Origin: Sphingomonas dokdonensis | GTDB taxonomy: Bacteria; Pseudomonadota; Alphaproteobacteria; Sphingomonadales; Sphingomonadaceae | Reading direction: 5' to 3' | Assembly (NCBI RefSeq): GCF_002197685.1 | Contig: NZ_NBBI01000002.1 | Span: forward strand, 1-64,000 | DNA length: 64,000 nucleotides | The notes under the pieces: model-generated | Seen by the model: the letters and a program-made list of their open reading frames with translations, nothing else | The model's database searches: none | Told to the model about the DNA's origin: nothing | Made by a program: the position numbers and the translations under genes | Part shown: piece by piece, positions 37,086 to 46,520 of the stretch | How the letters are laid out: every line of letters starts with the position of its first letter | Position numbering within the stretch: position 1 is the stretch's first letter

Positions 37086-38003
37086 ATGAAACAGATCCGC
37101 CTTGCACTCGCGCTTACCCTTGGCGCCGTCATCATGCCGGCCGCGGCGGTGGCGCAGGGCATCCCCGTCGCGCCCATGGAAGCGCCGCCGCAGACCGGCG
37201 CCATCCCGCTCGGCACCGGCGCGATCCCTGATATGCCCGCGGAAAGCTGGTTCACGCTGGCCGGCCGCTCGACGGTGCGCAACGTATCCACGGCCACGCT
37301 TCTCCCCGTCCTGCCGGACAAGGCAAAGGCAACGGGCGCGGCGGTCGTGATCGCGCCGGGGGGCGGCTTCATCATGGAATCGATGGAGGCGGAGGCGATG
37401 AAGCCGGCGCGGTGGTTCGCGGATCACGGCATCGCCGCCTTTGTGCTGAAATACCGTCTGGACCCGACACCCGCGGGGATGGACGCGTTCCGTTCGGCGG
37501 CGCTCGCCCGCTTTGCGGCGGCAGCGGCCATGGGCGCAAAGGGCGGCGCCGACATCGCCGCGCCCGCGGCGGCACTCGCCGATGCGCAGGCTGCAATGCG
37601 CCTGGTGCGAGCGCGGGCGCGCCAATGGAACGTCGATCCCGGCCGGGTCGCCTACATGGGCTTCTCGGCCGGCGCGATCATGGGCACCGATCTGGTCAAG
37701 GCCGCCGCGCCGGGCACGATGCCAGACCTGTTTGCCGCCATCTATCCGAACATGGCGGCTACGACCGTGACGGAGAATGCACCGCCATTGTTCGTCGCGG
37801 TGGCGAGTGACGACGAGCTGTTCGGCAAGCAGGGCTATGCCCTGCCGGAGAGCTGGCGACGCGCCGGCCGACCGGTCGAACTGCACGTCTACGAACACGG
37901 CGGCCACGGCTTCGGCTTCGACGGCAAGCCGGGAACTACCAGCGCCGGGTGGAACGCCGCGCTGCTGGGCTGGCTGCGCGCACACGGCTGGCTGACCAGA
38001 TAG
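37086..38003 (+). CDS. Secreted alpha/beta hydrolase (carbohydrate esterase-like)
   Basis: The 305-residue protein has a signal peptide (ALALTLGAVIMPAAAVAQG). The oxyanion segment VVIAPGGGF, nucleophile elbow YMGFSAGAIM, acid in VASDDELFG and His in EHGGHGFGFDG match the acetyl-xylan/feruloyl-type esterase group. It is co-transcribed behind the GH3 gene and probably removes acyl groups so that the glycosidase can act. The large open frame starting at 36753 overlaps GH3 and is not used; the ATG at 37086 begins the signal peptide. Confidence 0.88.
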   Translation: MKQIRLALALTLGAVIMPAAAVAQGIPVAPMEAPPQTGAIPLGTGAIPDMPAESWFTLAGRSTVRNVSTATLLPVLPDKAKATGAAVVIAPGGGFIMESMEAEAMKPARWFADHGIAAFVLKYRLDPTPAGMDAFRSAALARFAAAAAMGAKGGADIAAPAAALADAQAAMRLVRARARQWNVDPGRVAYMGFSAGAIMGTDLVKAAAPGTMPDLFAAIYPNMAATTVTENAPPLFVAVASDDELFGKQGYALPESWRRAGRPVELHVYEHGGHGFGFDGKPGTTSAGWNAALLGWLRAHGWLTR

Positions 38004-38151
38004 GCGAACGACGACGCTCCCGGCGGAAACGACGCGTCGGTGGTTCCACTGGAATCGGGCTTGGTAGGCGGAAAGCAGCGCGGATCATGACAGCGCGCCA
38101 TCCGCTCACCCCCAGATTGCGGGCGTGCACCAACGGGTGCATGCCGCTACA

Positions 38152-39204
38152 ATGACAAGCTTGGAGCAACTCGGGATCACGATCCCGATCGTGCAAGCGC
38201 AGATGGCTGGCGTGTCGACGCCCGACCTTGCTGCGGCGGTCAGCAATGCCGGCGGGCTCGGGTCGATCGGCGTCGGCGCCACGGACGCTGCCGGTGCGCG
38301 CGCGATGATCCGCGCGACCCGCGCCCGAACCGACCGCCCGTTTAACGTCAATGTGTTCGTTCACGCGAAAGCGAAGGCAAATGCCGCGCGCGAGCGACAG
38401 TGGCTGCAAGCGCTTGAGCCATTATTCGCCGAGTACGGCAGTGCGCCGCCTGGCACGTTGCGGGAAATCTACACCAGCTTCGCCGATGACGCTGCCATGC
38501 TGGCGATGTTGGTCGAAGAAGCGCCGCCGGTGGTCAGCTTCCATTTCGGCGTGCCCGCTCCCGATCGCATCGCGGCGCTGAAGGCGGTGGGATGCACGCT
38601 GATCGCTTCCGCGACCAGCCTGAACGAGGCGCGCCAGATCGAAGCTGCGGGCATCGACGTGATCGTCGCACAGGGGTGGGAGGCCGGCGGGCATCGTGGC
38701 ATCTTCGATCCCACGCTCGCCGACGATCGACTTGGCACGATTGCGCTGGTGCGGCTGATTGGCGCGCTCAGCAGCATTCCCGTTATCGCGGCGGGCGGGA
38801 TCATGGATGGTGCGGGTATCCGCGCGGCTCTGGCATTGGGTGCGATCGCCGCGCAGCTGGGCACGGCGTTTATCGCCTGCCCCGAAAGCAGCGCTGACGA
38901 GGCTTACCGTCTTGCGCTGGGCGGCGAGGGCGCGCGCCATACCGTCATGATCGATGCGATCTCCGGCCGCCCTGCCCGCTGCTTGCGCAATCGTTTTACC
39001 GCCTGGGCGGCGACCAACCGGCTCGCCGCGCCTGATTACCCGATCGCCTATGACGCGGGAAAGGCGCTCAACGCTGCCGCCAAGGCTGCGGGAGAGAGTG
39101 GCTTCGGCGCACAATGGGCCGGGCAGGGCGCACCGCTTTTCCGCGCCATGCCCGCGTCGGATCTCGTGGCCACCTTGTGGCAAGAGGCTGGCCGACTTGC
39201 GTAG
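38152..39204 (+). CDS. Nitronate monooxygenase-family flavoprotein
   Basis: The 350-residue TIM-barrel FMN enzyme has [29 protein letters not shown] at the N-terminus, [20 protein letters not shown] with the catalytic His, [15 protein letters not shown] and [13 protein letters not shown]. The fold is that of 2-nitropropane dioxygenase/nitronate monooxygenase, which detoxifies propionate-3-nitronate and related nitronates. Plain ATG at 38152 fits the usual start. Its promoter and the 148-bp gap from the esterase show no other feature. It stands before the YghU gene with a 164-bp gap. Confidence 0.88.
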   Translation: MTSLEQLGITIPIVQAQMAGVSTPDLAAAVSNAGGLGSIGVGATDAAGARAMIRATRARTDRPFNVNVFVHAKAKANAARERQWLQALEPLFAEYGSAPPGTLREIYTSFADDAAMLAMLVEEAPPVVSFHFGVPAPDRIAALKAVGCTLIASATSLNEARQIEAAGIDVIVAQGWEAGGHRGIFDPTLADDRLGTIALVRLIGALSSIPVIAAGGIMDGAGIRAALALGAIAAQLGTAFIACPESSADEAYRLALGGEGARHTVMIDAISGRPARCLRNRFTAWAATNRLAAPDYPIAYDAGKALNAAAKAAGESGFGAQWAGQGAPLFRAMPASDLVATLWQEAGRLA

Positions 39205-39368
39205 CATGAAGGAACGCCTCGATCAGGCGGTTGCGCGCGACTGGCCGGTTGACTGGACCTTGCGCCGCGCCATCTCGTTCAGTGTTTCGGTACGCAAGAT
39301 TACCCGTCTTCGCGGAACGCCGAACGCTGAACGCAGCCATGCTGCCCCATGATGAGGATCATTACCGC

Positions 39369-40223
39369 ATGTCGCAATCATCGGAATATGTGCCGCCCGA
39401 AGTCTGGACCTGGCGGAAGGGTGAAGGCGGCGGGCGTTTCGCGTCGATCAATCGTCCGATCGCCGGCCCCACGCAGACCCGCGACCTGCCGGTCGGGGAG
39501 CATCCGCTTCAGCTCTACTCGCGTGGCACGCCCAACGGTGTGAAGGTCACCGTCATGCTGGAGGAGCTGTTGGCGCAGGGCCACGCCGGCGCCGAATACG
39601 ACGCCTGGCTGATCGACATCATGAAAGGCGATCAGTTCGGCTCCGGGTTCGTCGACGTGAACCCGAATTCGAAGATCCCCGCGCTGATGGATCGCAGTGG
39701 CGACACGCCGGTCCGGGTGTTCGAATCGGGCGCGATCCTGCTCCATCTGGCGGAAAAGTTTGGCGCCTTCCTGCCGGCGGACGGCCCGGCGCGCGCCGAG
39801 GTCTTGTCCTGGCTGATGTGGCAGATGGGGTCGGCGCCCTATCTCGGCGGCGGGTTCGGGCACTTCTATGCCTATGCCCCGTTCAAGATCGAATATGCGA
39901 TCGATCGCTTCACGATGGAGGTGAAGCGGCAGCTCGACGTGCTCGACCGACAGCTGGCGAACCACGAATATATCGCGGGCGATGCCTATTCGGTCGCCGA
40001 TATCGCGATCTGGCCGTGGTACGGGCTGGTGGCCGAGGGCAAAGCCTACGACGCCGGCACCTTCCTCGATGTCGCCAGCTACGGCAATCTCCAGCGCTGG
40101 GCGAAGCAGGTGGCGGCGCGTCCGGCGGTCAAGCGCGGGCGGATCGTGAACATGGCGCTGGACGAGCGTCACGCCGCCAGCGATATCGATGCGTTCCTGG
40201 CGAGTCAGCCGGACAAGGGCTGA
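39369..40223 (+). CDS. yghU: YghU-type glutathione S-transferase/disulfide reductase
   Basis: The 284-residue protein is close to E. coli YghU throughout: VWTWRKGEGGGRFASINRPIAGPT, LPVGEHPLQLYSRGTPNGVKVTVMLEEL, GDQFGSGFVDVNPNSKIPAL, FGHFYAYAPFKIEYAIDRFTMEVKR. Nu-class enzymes bind two glutathiones and reduce disulfides or peroxides. I chose the ATG at 39369, which gives the YghU N-terminus; an in-frame ATG 30 bp upstream is possible. Its stop lies in a perfect hairpin. It is the fourth GST of the window. Confidence 0.92.
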   Translation: MSQSSEYVPPEVWTWRKGEGGGRFASINRPIAGPTQTRDLPVGEHPLQLYSRGTPNGVKVTVMLEELLAQGHAGAEYDAWLIDIMKGDQFGSGFVDVNPNSKIPALMDRSGDTPVRVFESGAILLHLAEKFGAFLPADGPARAEVLSWLMWQMGSAPYLGGGFGHFYAYAPFKIEYAIDRFTMEVKRQLDVLDRQLANHEYIAGDAYSVADIAIWPWYGLVAEGKAYDAGTFLDVASYGNLQRWAKQVAARPAVKRGRIVNMALDERHAASDIDAFLASQPDKG

Positions 40224-40227
40224 CTCG
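40201..40227 (+). terminator. Perfect hairpin spanning the yghU stop
   Basis: CGAGTCAGCC and GGCTGACTCG form a 10-bp perfect stem with a 7-base loop. The gene's TGA at 40221-40223 is within the second arm. Confidence 0.55.
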
Positions 40228-40404
40228 CGATCGTCACCGACGGGCGCTGCCGCGGGTCGAACGGCGCCCGATCGGATGATGATGCGGGTTTACGAGCAAC
40301 AAACGGCCAAAATATCGCGCGCGAAACGATTTTTGCGCCAAGACGGATGGTGCATTGCCCGTCGCTGCGCATATGGAGGTCGCTCCACAATATGAGAGCA
40401 TGAC

Positions 40405-40680
40405 ATGAACAATTCCGACCTCGCCGATCGCATCGCGGCTGATCACGACCTCAGCAAGGCCGATGCCCGCAAGCTGGTCGACGGCGTGTTCGCCGCCATT
40501 GTTGATGCCGCCACCCAGGGTGAGGAAGTCGCCATCAACGGCTTCGGCAAGTTCAAGGTCAAGGACAGCCCCGCACGCGAGGGCCGCAACCCGTCGACGG
40601 GTGAGGCGATCCAGATCGCCGCGTCGAAGAAGCTGACGCTGACCCCCGCCAAGGCGCTCAAGGACAAGCTGAACGGCTAA
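40405..40680 (+). CDS. hup: HU-family histone-like DNA-binding protein
   Basis: The 91-residue protein begins MNNSDLADRIAADHDLSKADARKLVDGVF and contains GFGKFKVKDSPAREGRNPSTGE, the HU beta-arm with the intercalating Asn-Pro (RNPSTG), then IAASKKLTLTPAKALKD. HU bends and compacts DNA non-specifically and supports replication and repair. It stands alone; the 180 bp upstream must hold its promoter. A strong inverted repeat follows. Confidence 0.95.
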   Translation: MNNSDLADRIAADHDLSKADARKLVDGVFAAIVDAATQGEEVAINGFGKFKVKDSPAREGRNPSTGEAIQIAASKKLTLTPAKALKDKLNG

Positions 40681-40691
40681 GTCCCTTGAAC

Positions 40692-40739
40692 CTCGCCCGG
40701 GTCCTTGCGCCGCTCCGTCGGCCGCATGACCCGGGCGAG
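40692..40739. terminator. Inverted repeat between HU and the convergent lipocalin-like gene
   Basis: CTCGCCCGGGTC and GACCCGGGCGAG are perfect 12-bp arms around a 24-base loop, located 11 bp after the HU stop. It probably stops transcription from both sides. Confidence 0.6.
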
Positions 40740-40772
40740 CATCGTTCTACAATACGGCGCGGCGCCTCGCGC

Positions 40773-41180
40773 TCAGGCGCCCGGCCTCACGCGCCGCCAG
40801 GTCAGCCGCGTGACATAGGTCTGGCCCGATTTCGACACCTCCGGCTCCGTCACCAGCTCGATCGTATCGGCATCCACCGGCACGATCAGCCGCACGAAGC
40901 GCGTCCCCACCCGCGTGGGTTGCGAGGCGAACAGGATGTCGTGCGTCACCCGGTCACCCTCGCGCTGCCACGTGCCGGCATAGGAAAAGAAGTCGGTAAA
41001 GCTGTCCGCCTTCGGGTCGCCGCCCTTGGCCCAGGCCGGGTCCATCAGAAACGCGGACATGCGCCCGTCGGCGGTATATTGCAGCTGCCCGCCCGGCGGG
41101 TCGCCAAAGGTGCGGCGCTCCGCCTCGCCGCGCTGGCTGACGCACGACAGCAATGTCCAGGTGCCCAGAAGATCGTTCAT
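40773..41180 (-). CDS. Lipocalin-like domain protein
   Basis: The 135-residue protein begins MNDLLGTWTLLSC with GDPPGGQLQYTADGRMSAFLM and FFSYAGTWQREGDRVTHDI, the pattern of lipocalin-like beta-barrel proteins (lipocalin_5 type). No signal peptide is seen, so it is probably cytoplasmic and of unknown ligand. The start is the ATG at 41180; the longer frame lies outside. It is 83 bp behind the aldehyde dehydrogenase gene on the same strand, so it may be part of the alcohol oxidation operon. Confidence 0.78.
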   Translation of the reverse strand: MNDLLGTWTLLSCVSQRGEAERRTFGDPPGGQLQYTADGRMSAFLMDPAWAKGGDPKADSFTDFFSYAGTWQREGDRVTHDILFASQPTRVGTRFVRLIVPVDADTIELVTEPEVSKSGQTYVTRLTWRRVRPGA

Positions 41181-41263
41181 GCCGGTCCTTTTGCTCTGAA
41201 AGGAAAGCGGGCGGCGGCGGCCCGCTCGGCCGCCCACCGCCCGTCATGTGTCATGCCGATGCG

Positions 41264-42700
41264 TCAGGCCGCGACCGCTTCCTTGCGCTTCTTGCGCACG
41301 ATCGTCTGCGCGTTGGTATATTCCAAGAGGCCCTCGATCCCGCCTTCGACGCCGACGCCCGACTGCTTCATGCCGCCGAACGCCGCCATCGGCGACAGGT
41401 GCTGCGTTTCGTTGACCCACACCGTGCCGCTGGCGATGCGCTGCGCGATCTCGAACGCCTTGTCCTCGTCATTGCCCCACACCGAGCCGCCGAGGCCGTA
41501 ATCGGTCGCATTCGCCCGCGCGACCACATCGTCCACGTCGTCGAACTTCAGCAGCGGCAGCACCGGGCCGAACTGCTCCTCCTGCACGATCCGCGCGTCC
41601 TCGGGCGGATTGTCGAGGATCGTCACCGGCACGAAATAGCCCGGCACATCGGCCTTCTCGCCACCGACCAGGAACTTGTAGCCCTTGTCCTTGGCGTCCT
41701 GGATCAGCTCCAGCACGCGGGCATATTGCTGCTTGTTGTTGATCGGGCCGATCTGCGTGCCCTGCTCCGAACCGTCGCCGACCTTCACCGTCTTGGCATA
41801 GGCAACCAGCGCGTCGCGCAGCTGGTCGTAGATGTCCTTGTGGACGTACATCCGCTTGGTCGCGATGCAGATCTGGCCGTTGTTGCGGAACGCCGCCCAG
41901 AACAATTCCTCCGCGACCTTCTCCACGTCGACGTCGGGCATCACGATCGCCGCGTCGTTGCCGCCCAGCTCCAGCGTCACGCGCTTCAGCGTCGGCGCGG
42001 CGGACTGCATCACGCGCTTGCCGGTGGCGGTCGATCCGGTGAAGCTGATCTTGTCGAAGCCCGGATGGCTCGTCATCCACGGCCCCAGGTCGTCGCCACC
42101 CGTCACGATGTTGAGCACGCCCGGCGGCAGCAGCTCGGCCGCCAGCTCGCCGAACTTCAGCGTCGACAGCGGCGTGAAGGGCGACGGCTTCAGCACCATC
42201 GTATTGCCCGCCAGCAGTGCCGGGCCGACCTTGAACATCGCCAGGATCATCGGGAAATTCCACGGCGCGATCGCACCGACGACGCCCAGCGGCACGTGGC
42301 GCGTCTCGCTGTAGCGATCGTCCGAATCCTCGTTGACCGTAACGGGCAGATCGAGCTGCGAGGCGGCCATCAGCCAGTAACCCGCGCCCATCACCTCGCC
42401 CTGCGATTCGGCGTGCGGCTTGCCCTGCTCCTTGGTCAGCAGGCGCATCAGCGGATCGGCATTGGCCATGATTGCCTGCCCCAGCGCGGCGAGCTTCGCC
42501 TTGCGCTCCGCAATCGGCGTCGCGGCCCAGCCGGGATAGGCCTTGCGCGCCGCCGCGATCGCCGTGTCTAGGTCGCCTTGCGTCGCATCGGGCGCGCTGG
42601 CGATCACTTCCTCGGTCGCCGGGTTCACGACGTCGAGCGTGGCCGAGCCGGTCACCAGCTCGCCGCCGATCAGCATGCGATACGCACCATCGAAGTTCAT
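41264..42700 (-). CDS. NAD(P)-dependent aldehyde dehydrogenase
   Basis: The 478-residue protein of the ALDH superfamily has catalytic Glu244 in VTLELGGNDA and nucleophile Cys278 in NNGQICIATKR, plus APWNFP and KPSPFTPLS for cofactor and structure. It oxidises an aldehyde to its acid. The ATG at 42700 is used, 43 bp behind the alcohol dehydrogenase stop. Together they convert an alcohol to an acid, and the divergent acyl-CoA ligase at 44148 could activate that acid. Confidence 0.92.
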   Translation of the reverse strand: MNFDGAYRMLIGGELVTGSATLDVVNPATEEVIASAPDATQGDLDTAIAAARKAYPGWAATPIAERKAKLAALGQAIMANADPLMRLLTKEQGKPHAESQGEVMGAGYWLMAASQLDLPVTVNEDSDDRYSETRHVPLGVVGAIAPWNFPMILAMFKVGPALLAGNTMVLKPSPFTPLSTLKFGELAAELLPPGVLNIVTGGDDLGPWMTSHPGFDKISFTGSTATGKRVMQSAAPTLKRVTLELGGNDAAIVMPDVDVEKVAEELFWAAFRNNGQICIATKRMYVHKDIYDQLRDALVAYAKTVKVGDGSEQGTQIGPINNKQQYARVLELIQDAKDKGYKFLVGGEKADVPGYFVPVTILDNPPEDARIVQEEQFGPVLPLLKFDDVDDVVARANATDYGLGGSVWGNDEDKAFEIAQRIASGTVWVNETQHLSPMAAFGGMKQSGVGVEGGIEGLLEYTNAQTIVRKKRKEAVAA

Positions 42701-42743
42701 CGCGTCTCTCTCCTGACTCTGTTTGCCCGTCACATAACAGAAG

Positions 42744-43853
42744 TTACGGGATCAGCACTACCTTGATGCATTCCCCGCGCGCCTGCGCCGCGATCGCTTC
42801 GTTGATGTCGCTGAGCGCGAAGGTCCGCACCAGCCGATCGAACGGAAAGCGGCCGGCGGCATGATGCGCGAGCAGTTCGGGGATGAAGCCCTGCTGGTCG
42901 CTGTCGCCCTCGATGATGCCATAGATGCGGTGCCCCGGCGTCATCAGCGCGCTGATGTTGACCGTGATCGACGCACCCGCCTCGCGCGGCACCCCGACCA
43001 GCCCGATCGCGCCGTGACTGCCGAGCGCCGCCATGCCTGCCTCGATCACCGACACGTTGCCCGTCGTGTCAAAGGCGAAGTCGACACCATCGGGCACCAC
43101 CGCGCGGATCGCCGCCGCCAGATCGCCCGCCGCCGGGTCGATCACGTCGGTCGCGCCAAGCTCGCGTCCGATGGCGCGCCGGTTCTCCATCGGCTCCACC
43201 AGGATGATGCGCGCGCAGCCGCGGATGGTCGCCGCCATCACCGCGGCCAGCCCCACCGGCCCGCCGCCGAACACCACCAGCGAGCTACCGGCCTGACAGT
43301 CGAAGGTGCGCATGATCGCCCCCGCGCCGGTCTGAAACCCGCAGGCGAGCGTCCCCAGCATCGCCAGCGGCGCCGCACTGTCTTCCACCTTCACCAGATT
43401 GCGCGCGCGGGTGATCGCATAGGTGGCAAAGGTCGATTGCCCGAAGAAATGCGACGCGACCGCCGTGTCGCCCTTGGCATACGCCTTCGACCCGTCGGTC
43501 ACCCGCATCCCGGCATAGTTGAGCGGCACGAAGCTGCGGCAATAACTCGGCAGCCCCTCGTCGCACCGTGGGCAGGCGCCGCAGCTCGAAAAGCCCACGA
43601 TCACCTGATCGCCGACCGCAAAGCCGGTGACGCCCTCACCGATCGCGTCGACCACGCCCGCGCCCTCATGACCGAACACGGCAGGGAAGGGATATGTCGC
43701 GATCTGGTCGCGAAAGACGAGGTCGGTATGGCACAGCCCCACACCCGCCACCCTGACGCGCACCTCGCCCGCCTGCGGTTCGCCGACGTGCAGCTCCTCC
43801 AGCACGAAATCCTGGTGCGGCCCATGCGCAACGGCGGCGGTGCAGGTCGTCAT
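42744..43853 (-). CDS. Zinc-dependent alcohol dehydrogenase (aryl/benzyl type)
   Basis: The 369-residue MDR-family protein has catalytic zinc ligands in GLCHTDL and GHEGAG, and four structural zinc cysteines in FSSCGACPRCDEGLPSYC. The Rossmann motif is VVFGGGPVGLAAV, followed by an acidic residue (LVEPMENR), which indicates NAD+. The pattern fits aryl-alcohol/class III-like dehydrogenases. It is first in the minus-strand operon, and its promoter faces the acyl-CoA ligase promoter across the 294-bp gap that contains a palindromic repeat. Confidence 0.9.
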   Translation of the reverse strand: MTTCTAAVAHGPHQDFVLEELHVGEPQAGEVRVRVAGVGLCHTDLVFRDQIATYPFPAVFGHEGAGVVDAIGEGVTGFAVGDQVIVGFSSCGACPRCDEGLPSYCRSFVPLNYAGMRVTDGSKAYAKGDTAVASHFFGQSTFATYAITRARNLVKVEDSAAPLAMLGTLACGFQTGAGAIMRTFDCQAGSSLVVFGGGPVGLAAVMAATIRGCARIILVEPMENRRAIGRELGATDVIDPAAGDLAAAIRAVVPDGVDFAFDTTGNVSVIEAGMAALGSHGAIGLVGVPREAGASITVNISALMTPGHRIYGIIEGDSDQQGFIPELLAHHAAGRFPFDRLVRTFALSDINEAIAAQARGECIKVVLIP

Positions 43854-43951
43854 CTCGCTCTCTCCCCGGTGATCTTTTGGGGGAGCCTAGAGCGGTACGA
43901 TAGCCGCACAAGCCACGTCATTGTGGCACCATCGATCTCCTAACAACCTAC

Positions 43952-44047
43952 GTCATCCCGGCCTTGTGCCGGGATCCACTGTCCCGCGAACTCACCGGCT
44001 CGAGAGTGTGCGGGACAGTGGATGCCGGGACCAGCCCGGCATGACGA
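43952..44047. repeat. Palindromic intergenic repeat (REP-like)
   Basis: A 96-bp imperfect palindrome begins CGTCATCCCGGCCTTGTGCC and ends with GCATGACG. The inner arms CACTGTCCCGC/GCGGGACAGTG are perfect. Such CGTCATCCCGGC elements are dispersed in many alphaproteobacteria. It lies between divergent alcohol dehydrogenase and ligase genes. A shorter relative is at 62596. Confidence 0.75.
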
Positions 44048-44147
44048 GGCACACGCACCGGCTATCGCGCGCCGAAAAAATGGAACACACTCCATTCCCA
44101 CAAGCCGGCGCCCTCCAGGCGACCGGCAGCAGGAGAGGGCGAAACCC

Positions 44148-45707
44148 ATGCTGGTAGGCGATATCCCCGCCACCGCGGCGCATCGCGCGCCCGATGTCGT
44201 CGCGGTGCAGTTCCACGATCGCGCGATCACCTATGCGCAGCTGCGCGACCGATGCTGGCAGCTGTCCAATGCGCTCCTCGCCATCGCCGCGCCGGGCGAC
44301 CGCATCGCGATCCTCGCCGAAAACTGCCCCGAATATGCGCTCTGCTATTATGGCGTGCCCGGCGCGGGCATGGCGCTCACCTTCCTCAATTATCGCCTCA
44401 GCCCGCCCGAGCTTGCCTATATCATCGGCAACGCCGCGCCGACGGTGCTGATCGTCGAGGACAAGTTCATGGGCGCGATCGACTCGATCCGCGATCAGCT
44501 GGGCGTCCACACGATCGTCACCATCGGTCAGCCAGCGCCGGGCACGCTCGCCTTCGACGCGCTGCTCGCATCCGGCGAGGCCACGCCGCCCGACGTGCGC
44601 GTCGCCGACGATGATCTCGCCTGGCTGCTCTACACCTCGGGCACCACCGGGCTGCCCAAGGGCGCGATGCTCAGCCATCGCAACGTCGTGGGCGCGGTGA
44701 TGAACGCGCTGGTCAGCTGGGATCGCGACGACGTGGCGGTGGCCGAGCCGGTCTACATGCTCACCTTCCCGATGTATCACGTCGCCGGCTATGCCTTGCT
44801 GATCCAGCATCTGCGCGGACAGGCCGTGGTGCTGATGCAGAATTTCGATCCCGAAATCCTGTTCGCGACGATCGAGCGCCACCGCGTCACCGCCACTTCC
44901 GCCGCGCCGACGATGATCGCCATGCTGCTCGATCACTCCGCCATGCCGCGCCACGATCTCTCCTCATTGCGCAACATGGGCTACGGCGCCTCCGCCATGC
45001 CCGTCGCCGTGCTGCGCCGCGCCCGCGAACGCTGGCCGCACGTCCGCTTCGCCACCGGATTCGGCATGACCGAGCTGGCCGGCAACGTCATGGTCCTCAC
45101 CGCCGACGAGCATGACCGCGCGCTCGACGAGGGGCTGCCGATCCTGAACTCGGTCGGGCGCCAGATGCTGCTCTCGCAGGTCCGCGTCGTGACGGAGGAT
45201 GGCGTGGACGCCCCGCCCGGCACCGAGGGCGAGATCCTCGTCCGCGGCGATCAGGTGCTGTCGGGCTATTGGCGCAACCCGGAGGCGACGGCGAAAGCCT
45301 TCACCGGCCCGTGGTTCCACACCGGCGACGTCGGGCGCTGGAACGAGCAGGGCTATCTCTGGATCGTCGACCGCAAGAAGGACATGATCGTGTCGGGCGG
45401 CGAGAACATCTACCCGCGCGAGGTGGAGGAAGTGCTCTACCGTCATCAGGCGATCCGCGAGGCGGCCGTGGTCGGCGCGGAAGATCCGACATGGGGCGAG
45501 GCGGTCGTCGCGATCGTCTCCTGCCGCCCCGGCGAGACCACCACCGCGGCCGACCTGATCACCTTCTGCCGCGCGCACATCGCCAGCTACAAGAAACCGC
45601 GCGCAGTGGTGTTCGTCGACGAACTTCCCAAAAATGCCTCGGGCAAGGTGCTCAAACGGGAGCTGCGCGATCAGCTGGCGGCAGGCGTTCTGGTGATGGA
45701 ACACTGA
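44148..45707 (+). CDS. AMP-dependent acyl-CoA ligase
   Basis: The 519-residue class I adenylate-forming enzyme has WLLYTSGTTGLPKGAMLSH, FATGFGMTELAGNVM, WFHTGDVGRWNEQGYLWIVDRKKDMIVSGGENIYPREVEEVLY and the C-terminal Lys in KNASGKVLKRELR. This is the typical order of a fatty-acyl or aryl-CoA ligase. The ATG at 44148 follows AGGAGAGGG. It diverges from the alcohol/aldehyde dehydrogenase operon and may act after it. The 231 bp to the next gene show nothing recognisable. Confidence 0.9.
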   Translation: MLVGDIPATAAHRAPDVVAVQFHDRAITYAQLRDRCWQLSNALLAIAAPGDRIAILAENCPEYALCYYGVPGAGMALTFLNYRLSPPELAYIIGNAAPTVLIVEDKFMGAIDSIRDQLGVHTIVTIGQPAPGTLAFDALLASGEATPPDVRVADDDLAWLLYTSGTTGLPKGAMLSHRNVVGAVMNALVSWDRDDVAVAEPVYMLTFPMYHVAGYALLIQHLRGQAVVLMQNFDPEILFATIERHRVTATSAAPTMIAMLLDHSAMPRHDLSSLRNMGYGASAMPVAVLRRARERWPHVRFATGFGMTELAGNVMVLTADEHDRALDEGLPILNSVGRQMLLSQVRVVTEDGVDAPPGTEGEILVRGDQVLSGYWRNPEATAKAFTGPWFHTGDVGRWNEQGYLWIVDRKKDMIVSGGENIYPREVEEVLYRHQAIREAAVVGAEDPTWGEAVVAIVSCRPGETTTAADLITFCRAHIASYKKPRAVVFVDELPKNASGKVLKRELRDQLAAGVLVMEH

Positions 45708-45938
45708 ACTGGCCGGGCGAGGCCGGAATAAGGCCGATCATCTCCAGAGGGCGGCCGCCATCATACCACGCGGGTACGTGAAACGGCCGGCAATCACCCC
45801 TGCTATTGCGAACCATTCACACATTGGCTAGGCAACGCCCCGGCGCCGCGATCGCGCGCTGACCGGACACGCAGCAAGGGGCGGACAAGCAATGATCGGG
45901 TTCACGCACATTGCGCCGCGTCGCTGCGCTGGCTGCTG

Positions 45939-46520
45939 ATGGCCGCTGAAACGCTTCTCGCCGGCGCTGCGGCGGCCTCCGTGGCCGGCGTCGGCACGCT
46001 GCGCCTCGCCTGGTCGCGCCCGCGCCGCTCCACCGTCCTGAACGGCCTCGGCTGGGCCGTCCTGCTGCTCGCCACCATCTTTTCCGCCGCACATTCAGGC
46101 GCTTGGGGCATCACTGTCGCCGCGCTCATCGCCATGATCGCCGCGCTGCTCGTCCTTGCCCACGCTGCCTTTCTGTCGCCCGCCGCACCCGGCGCCAAGG
46201 TCTCCAACCGACGCGTCAGGATGTTGCCCGAGGGAAACGAGCCGCTCCAGCTCGGCCGCCGCATCGCCACCTTCCTCCTCGTCGCGATCGCCGCCGCGCT
46301 CGTCTCCACCGCCGTCGCGATCGGCTGCCGCGCGCTGTCTATGCTGCTCGGCGCCACCGAGGCCGACGCCAACGTCATCGCGCTCGCCGCCACGCCGCTC
46401 GCCTGGACCATCCTCAGCTACGCGCTGCTGATGCGCGAAGCCCGCGCCGCCCAGATCCGCCTGCTGCTCGGCTGGGCGATCGCCGGCGCGCTTGGCGTCG
46501 CGCTGGACCTGATCGCATGA
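45939..46520 (+). CDS. Small membrane protein upstream of PepSY protein
   Basis: The 193-residue protein has five or so hydrophobic helices (AAETLLAGAAAASVAGVGTL, LNGLGWAVLLLATIFSAAHSGAWGITVAALIAMIAALLVL, ATFLLVAIAAALVSTAVAIG and a C-terminal pair) separated by a cytoplasmic Arg-rich loop. It matches no named family that I can assign, but small helical proteins of this type (DUF3325/DUF3649 kind) accompany PiuB-like PepSY proteins in iron-related operons. Its stop overlaps the next start (ATGA), so the two proteins are made together. Confidence 0.7.
   Translation: MAAETLLAGAAAASVAGVGTLRLAWSRPRRSTVLNGLGWAVLLLATIFSAAHSGAWGITVAALIAMIAALLVLAHAAFLSPAAPGAKVSNRRVRMLPEGNEPLQLGRRIATFLLVAIAAALVSTAVAIGCRALSMLLGATEADANVIALAATPLAWTILSYALLMREARAAQIRLLLGWAIAGALGVALDLIA

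Noticed and set aside
34919..37375. 818-codon minus-strand open frame across the GH3 gene
   Set aside because: It is an antisense shadow of a well-supported GH3 glycosidase. The translation is Arg/Ala/Gly-rich and matches no family; long antisense frames are normal at this GC content.
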